NCBI GenBank assembly: GCA_007116635.1
Contig: SKIB01000011.1
Coordinates: 1 to 64,000, forward strand
Direction of reading: 5' to 3'
DNA length: 64,000 bases
Source: Saccharospirillaceae bacterium
GTDB lineage: Bacteria; Pseudomonadota; Gammaproteobacteria; Pseudomonadales; Natronospirillaceae
The notes under the pieces: generated by a model
What the model was told of the DNA's origin: nothing
The model's input: the letters and a program-made list of their open reading frames with translations, nothing else
The model's database searches: none
Position numbers and translations under genes: made by a program
In this document: piece by piece, positions 61,167 through 64,000 of the stretch
Layout of the letters: each line of letters opens with the position of its first letter
How positions within the stretch are numbered: position 1 is the first letter of the stretch

Positions 61167-62971
61167 GAAATAACCAAGGGCCAAAATAAAGGAATCAACG
61201 CTGTACCTGAAATCCAGACCAAAAGATTCATGATGATGCCTAAGGGCAGGAAGTCTAAAAAGCGATAGGATCCGGCATTATACACCAGGGTATTGGTTTG
61301 GTAACCGATGGGGGTGATAAAGCTGGCACTAGCGGCAAACATCACTGCAACCACAAAGGGCCTTGGATCAAAGCCCAGTTGTTGGGCTACGAGAATGATC
61401 AGAGGGGTAAACAGTACGGCCACCGCATTGTTACTTAAGAACTCGGTGGCAATGGAGGTGCTGACCAATACCAAAAACAGCAGCATCAAGGGGTGACTGT
61501 TCTCACCTAACAGGATAAGATGGTCGGCCAGTAGTTGTAGAACGCCGGTTTGTTCTAAGGCTAAACTGATTGCTAGCATGCCATAAATGAGAATTAAAAT
61601 CGGCCAGTCGATGGATTGATAGGCTTGATCACTGGTTAAGCAGCCAGTGATCAGCACGGTCGCTGCGCCTATGATGGCCAGTCCTTCAATAGGCATTACC
61701 CGAAAAGCGGCCAGGATCATGATGGTGATGATGGTGGCCATGGCAATGCTTGCTCGCACCGGCTTAAACTGAGTCGGTTGCTGGGCACCAGTGTTAATGG
61801 TTATTAGGTCACCGTTGTCACGGAATCGATCGAGTCCATTTTGCAGCCCCTCAACCAGAATCACATCGCCAAATTCTAATTGGAAGTCATCCAGAGCAGC
61901 AGAGATATTGTCGCTTTGGCGATGCACAGCCAACACATGCACCCCATAACGAGCCGCCAAATCCAGGTCGCGCATCGGGCGGTGTTGATAGCGCGATTGT
62001 TTGCTGACCAGAAATTCCATCACCTGGGCATTTTCCATGCGTGTATGGTCAGCATCACTGTTCTGGCCAAGCCCTAGCTGTTGGTTTTGACTTATGGAAA
62101 GCAGCTGTTGGCCCTTACTATTCAGTACTAAGCGGTCGCCGGCCTGTAAGATTTCTTCGTTTTTAGGGTGATGGATGACATGGTCGCCACGCAGAATCAT
62201 GGATACTAGCACGTCACCATTGGCTAAATGTGCATCCTCTAGGCTGCGTTTTTCCAGTTTTGAGCCGGGGCTGACCAAGAGTTCGCTAACAAAGTGGCGT
62301 TCTTGGCCGGTGACCTGCTGAGAAAGTGTGTCTCTGTCGGGTAAGAGTTTAGGTGCCAGCAGCACCATAATGCCAAGCCCTATAACCGCCATTATAATGG
62401 CAGGCATACTGATCTCAAACATGCTAAAGGGCTCTAGGCCATACTGCCTGGCCATGCCATCGACCAGTAGATTGGTTGAAGTGCCAATCATGGTGATCAG
62501 TCCGCCAAAAATGGAAGCATAGGAAAGCGGTATTAGCAGTTTGGAGGGTTTGATGTCGCGCTGATTGGCAAGGCTGATGGCCACGGGTATCAATACAATC
62601 ACCACGGGAGTATTGTTGATAAAGGGCGAAATCAGCAAGGCCGTTAGGCATAGGGTGATCAGTAGGCCGTATTCTTTACGTCCAGCCAAACGACCAAGAT
62701 AACTGGCTAATAGTTGAATGCAGCCGGTTCGCTCTAAAGCAGCACTGACCACAAATAGACAGGCAATGGTGACCGGCGCGCTGTTATTGAGCACGCTTAA
62801 AACCTGATGGGGGGCTAGAATGCCAAAGAACAGTAGCAGGGCAACCGCCAGCATCACCGCTTGATCGCTACGTAATAGCTCAAGGACAAACATCAGGATC
62901 AGGCCAAGAGTGATGATAATGGTTAGGCTGGTTGTAAGTTCCGTACTAAGGCTGAACAAGAGAGGCTCCAT
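61163..62971 (-). CDS. SLC13-type anion/sodium symporter with two TrkA-C domains
   Basis: A 602-residue inner-membrane transporter of the divalent anion:Na+ symporter superfamily. The two transmembrane halves carry inverted motifs (TALLISPFINNTPVVIVLIPVAISLA and SIATEFLSNNAVAVLFTPLIILVAQQLG). Between them lie two RCK/TrkA-C-like domains (about residues 210-370). Such proteins transport sulfate, dicarboxylates or related anions; the substrate is not decidable. The ATG at 62971 is chosen over an in-frame start at 62995. It overlaps the transferase by 4 bp. Confidence 0.9.
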   Translation of the reverse strand: MEPLLFSLSTELTTSLTIIITLGLILMFVLELLRSDQAVMLAVALLLFFGILAPHQVLSVLNNSAPVTIACLFVVSAALERTGCIQLLASYLGRLAGRKEYGLLITLCLTALLISPFINNTPVVIVLIPVAISLANQRDIKPSKLLIPLSYASIFGGLITMIGTSTNLLVDGMARQYGLEPFSMFEISMPAIIMAVIGLGIMVLLAPKLLPDRDTLSQQVTGQERHFVSELLVSPGSKLEKRSLEDAHLANGDVLVSMILRGDHVIHHPKNEEILQAGDRLVLNSKGQQLLSISQNQQLGLGQNSDADHTRMENAQVMEFLVSKQSRYQHRPMRDLDLAARYGVHVLAVHRQSDNISAALDDFQLEFGDVILVEGLQNGLDRFRDNGDLITINTGAQQPTQFKPVRASIAMATIITIMILAAFRVMPIEGLAIIGAATVLITGCLTSDQAYQSIDWPILILIYGMLAISLALEQTGVLQLLADHLILLGENSHPLMLLFLVLVSTSIATEFLSNNAVAVLFTPLIILVAQQLGFDPRPFVVAVMFAASASFITPIGYQTNTLVYNAGSYRFLDFLPLGIIMNLLVWISGTALIPLFWPLVIS

Positions 62972-63043
62972 GGCAAGTTTGCGCCATTCTAACAAGGCAA
63001 TCTTGTAATGATTAGGAATAAAAACTTATTTGTTTAGATTGAA

Positions 63044-64000
63044 TTACAATAAAGTGCGATTCACGGTTTCCCGTGCTTGCTCTAAGGCGGTCTTGATGCG
63101 ATCCAGATCGTAGTTACGGATGCGCTCGACATCCAGCTGCAGGGTGAAGCCTTCCATATCAATGGCGGTGAAGGTTTTACGCGCCCCTAGGTCACGACGG
63201 AAATCGACCACAGAATAGACAGGCACTGGGCGAGAAAACCCCTTGGCCTGGATGGCGGGTTTTTCTCGGCACAGGATCAGGTCTTTGATCAGAGCATGAG
63301 TTTCATGAGAGACCAGAATTTCACCAGGTTCGGCAGCGCTTTCAAGGCGGCTGGCAAGGTTTACTTCTTTGCCAATGATGGTGTAGTCCATGCGCGTTTC
63401 GGCGCCGAAATTACCAACGGTGCAATAGCCAGTATTGATGCCCATGCGGATTTCCAAGGGATGCTGGATGCCATCGGCGCGCCACTTGATAAAGAGCTTG
63501 CGCATGGTGCGGCGCATCTCGAGCGCCATGGATACGCAGGCCTCGGCGTCTTTTTTGGCCCCCTTGGTGTCTGGGTCGCCAAAGAAGATCATGATGGCAT
63601 CGCCAATAAACTTATCAATGGTGCCGCCGTGTTTAAGGGCAATGCGGGACATGATGTTCAGGTATTCGTTAAGGATGGTGGTCAGTTGCTCTGGCTCCAT
63701 GATTTCCGACAATTCGGTGAAACCCTTGATGTCGGAGAAAAACACCACCAACTTCTTGCGTTGGTTTTCCAGCTTAACATCTTTCTTTCCGGTAAAGATG
63801 GTCTGCCATACCTGGGGTGACAGGTATTTAGCGATCTTACGCGACAGTTCACGGTGCTCTTTGGCCTGTTCTTGCATCAATTCTTGCGCTTTTAGCAGTT
63901 GCTGCGCGTCTCGAACCGAGTGAAAGGAGGTAAGGGCGATGTAAACCCCAACGCCAATGGCCGCCACCAGATCCACTATGGGTGAGGCCTGCTGGCCTAG
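63044..64000 (-). CDS. Class III adenylate/guanylate cyclase, partial at the right edge
   Basis: The frame is open to the window end, so the N-terminus is missing; 318 residues are visible. A membrane helix (IVDLVAAIGVGVYIALTSF) is followed by a linker coiled coil (DAQQLLKAQELMQEQAKEHREL) and the catalytic domain. Metal-binding Asp residues lie in FFSDIKGFTELSE and FIGDAIMIFFGDP, and the transition-state Asn/Arg in VNLASRLE. It probably makes cAMP. The C-terminal region (about 75 residues, beginning FSRPVPVYSVVDF) is typical of the group. The missing part probably holds more membrane helices. Confidence 0.92.
   Translation of the reverse strand, partial: LGQQASPIVDLVAAIGVGVYIALTSFHSVRDAQQLLKAQELMQEQAKEHRELSRKIAKYLSPQVWQTIFTGKKDVKLENQRKKLVVFFSDIKGFTELSEIMEPEQLTTILNEYLNIMSRIALKHGGTIDKFIGDAIMIFFGDPDTKGAKKDAEACVSMALEMRRTMRKLFIKWRADGIQHPLEIRMGINTGYCTVGNFGAETRMDYTIIGKEVNLASRLESAAEPGEILVSHETHALIKDLILCREKPAIQAKGFSRPVPVYSVVDFRRDLGARKTFTAIDMEGFTLQLDVERIRNYDLDRIKTALEQARETVNRTLL

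Noticed and set aside
1-64000. Prophage, insertion sequence, integron or genomic island
   Set aside because: No transposase, integrase, phage gene or flanking direct repeats were seen; nearly all gene neighbourhoods are core-chromosomal.
1-64000. tRNA or rRNA genes
   Set aside because: The gaps between genes were read by eye and no cloverleaf or rRNA sequence was noticed; a tRNAscan run would settle it.

Overview
The window looks like a chromosomal segment of a flagellated marine-type gammaproteobacterium. The evidence is conserved neighbourhoods: ygfB-pepP, TIGR02449-zapA-6S RNA-5-FCL, gmk-rpoZ-spoT, sdhE-ygfX opposite ygfZ, DUF3108-purN-purM opposite DUF2066-hda, and rnt/motY-argG. The last arrangement is Pseudomonas-like but lacks pyrC. 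Gene content and order suggest an Oceanospirillales/Pseudomonadales-like genome, but the genus cannot be named from this. I see no rRNA, tRNA, CRISPR array, prophage or insertion sequence. Nearly all of the DNA is tightly packed coding sequence.

Layout. 1-9.4 kb: a lipoprotein of the M60 (enhancin/SslE-like) metallopeptidase type running off the left edge, hpt and folA, a membrane diguanylate cyclase, pepP-ygfB, and zapA with its small partner. A short-chain dehydrogenase and then an unmistakable 6S RNA gene follow, with 5-formyltetrahydrofolate cyclo-ligase behind it. 9.4-15.2 kb: ilvA, rpiA, and a very unusual 903-residue membrane protein. That protein has a periplasmic chitinase-like GH18 domain without its catalytic Glu, one membrane helix, a cytoplasmic middle region, and a C-terminal LytTR DNA-binding domain. 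15.2-25.3 kb: pcp, mqo, argD, and a TolC-HlyD-permease-permease export operon with no ATPase gene, divergent from a LysR regulator; then smrA. 25.3-35.6 kb: a coiled-coil OmpA-like envelope protein, speE, spoT, rpoZ, gmk, a cytoplasmic GH20 hexosaminidase, a DUF218-like protein and an FAD oxidoreductase.

35.6-46 kb: a soluble chemotaxis receptor and a flagellar block, flgBCDE-terminator-flgFGHI, with sigma-54-type promoters in front of flgB and flgF. FlgE is 1307 residues, about three times the usual length, because of an insertion of about 870 residues built from repeated Flagellin_IN-like beta-alpha-beta modules. The block stops at flgI, and flgJ/K/L are not here. 46-64 kb: esterases, an HDOD protein, ygfZ, sdhE-ygfX, purine genes, hda, rnt, motY, argG, a hydrolase/oxidoreductase/M14 peptidase run, a transferase-SLC13 pair, and a class III nucleotidyl cyclase cut by the right edge.

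How the genes work together. Motility is strongly represented (rod, hook, L/P rings, MotY, a chemoreceptor), as is second-messenger signalling (diguanylate cyclase, SpoT, class III cyclase, HDOD). Polysaccharide or chitin use is suggested by the GH18-LytTR sensor and the GH20 enzyme, and host or particle glycoprotein attack by the M60 lipoprotein. The strongest candidate for an undescribed system is the GH18-LytTR protein: a catalytically disabled chitinase fold apparently used as the sensor of a one-component transmembrane transcription factor.
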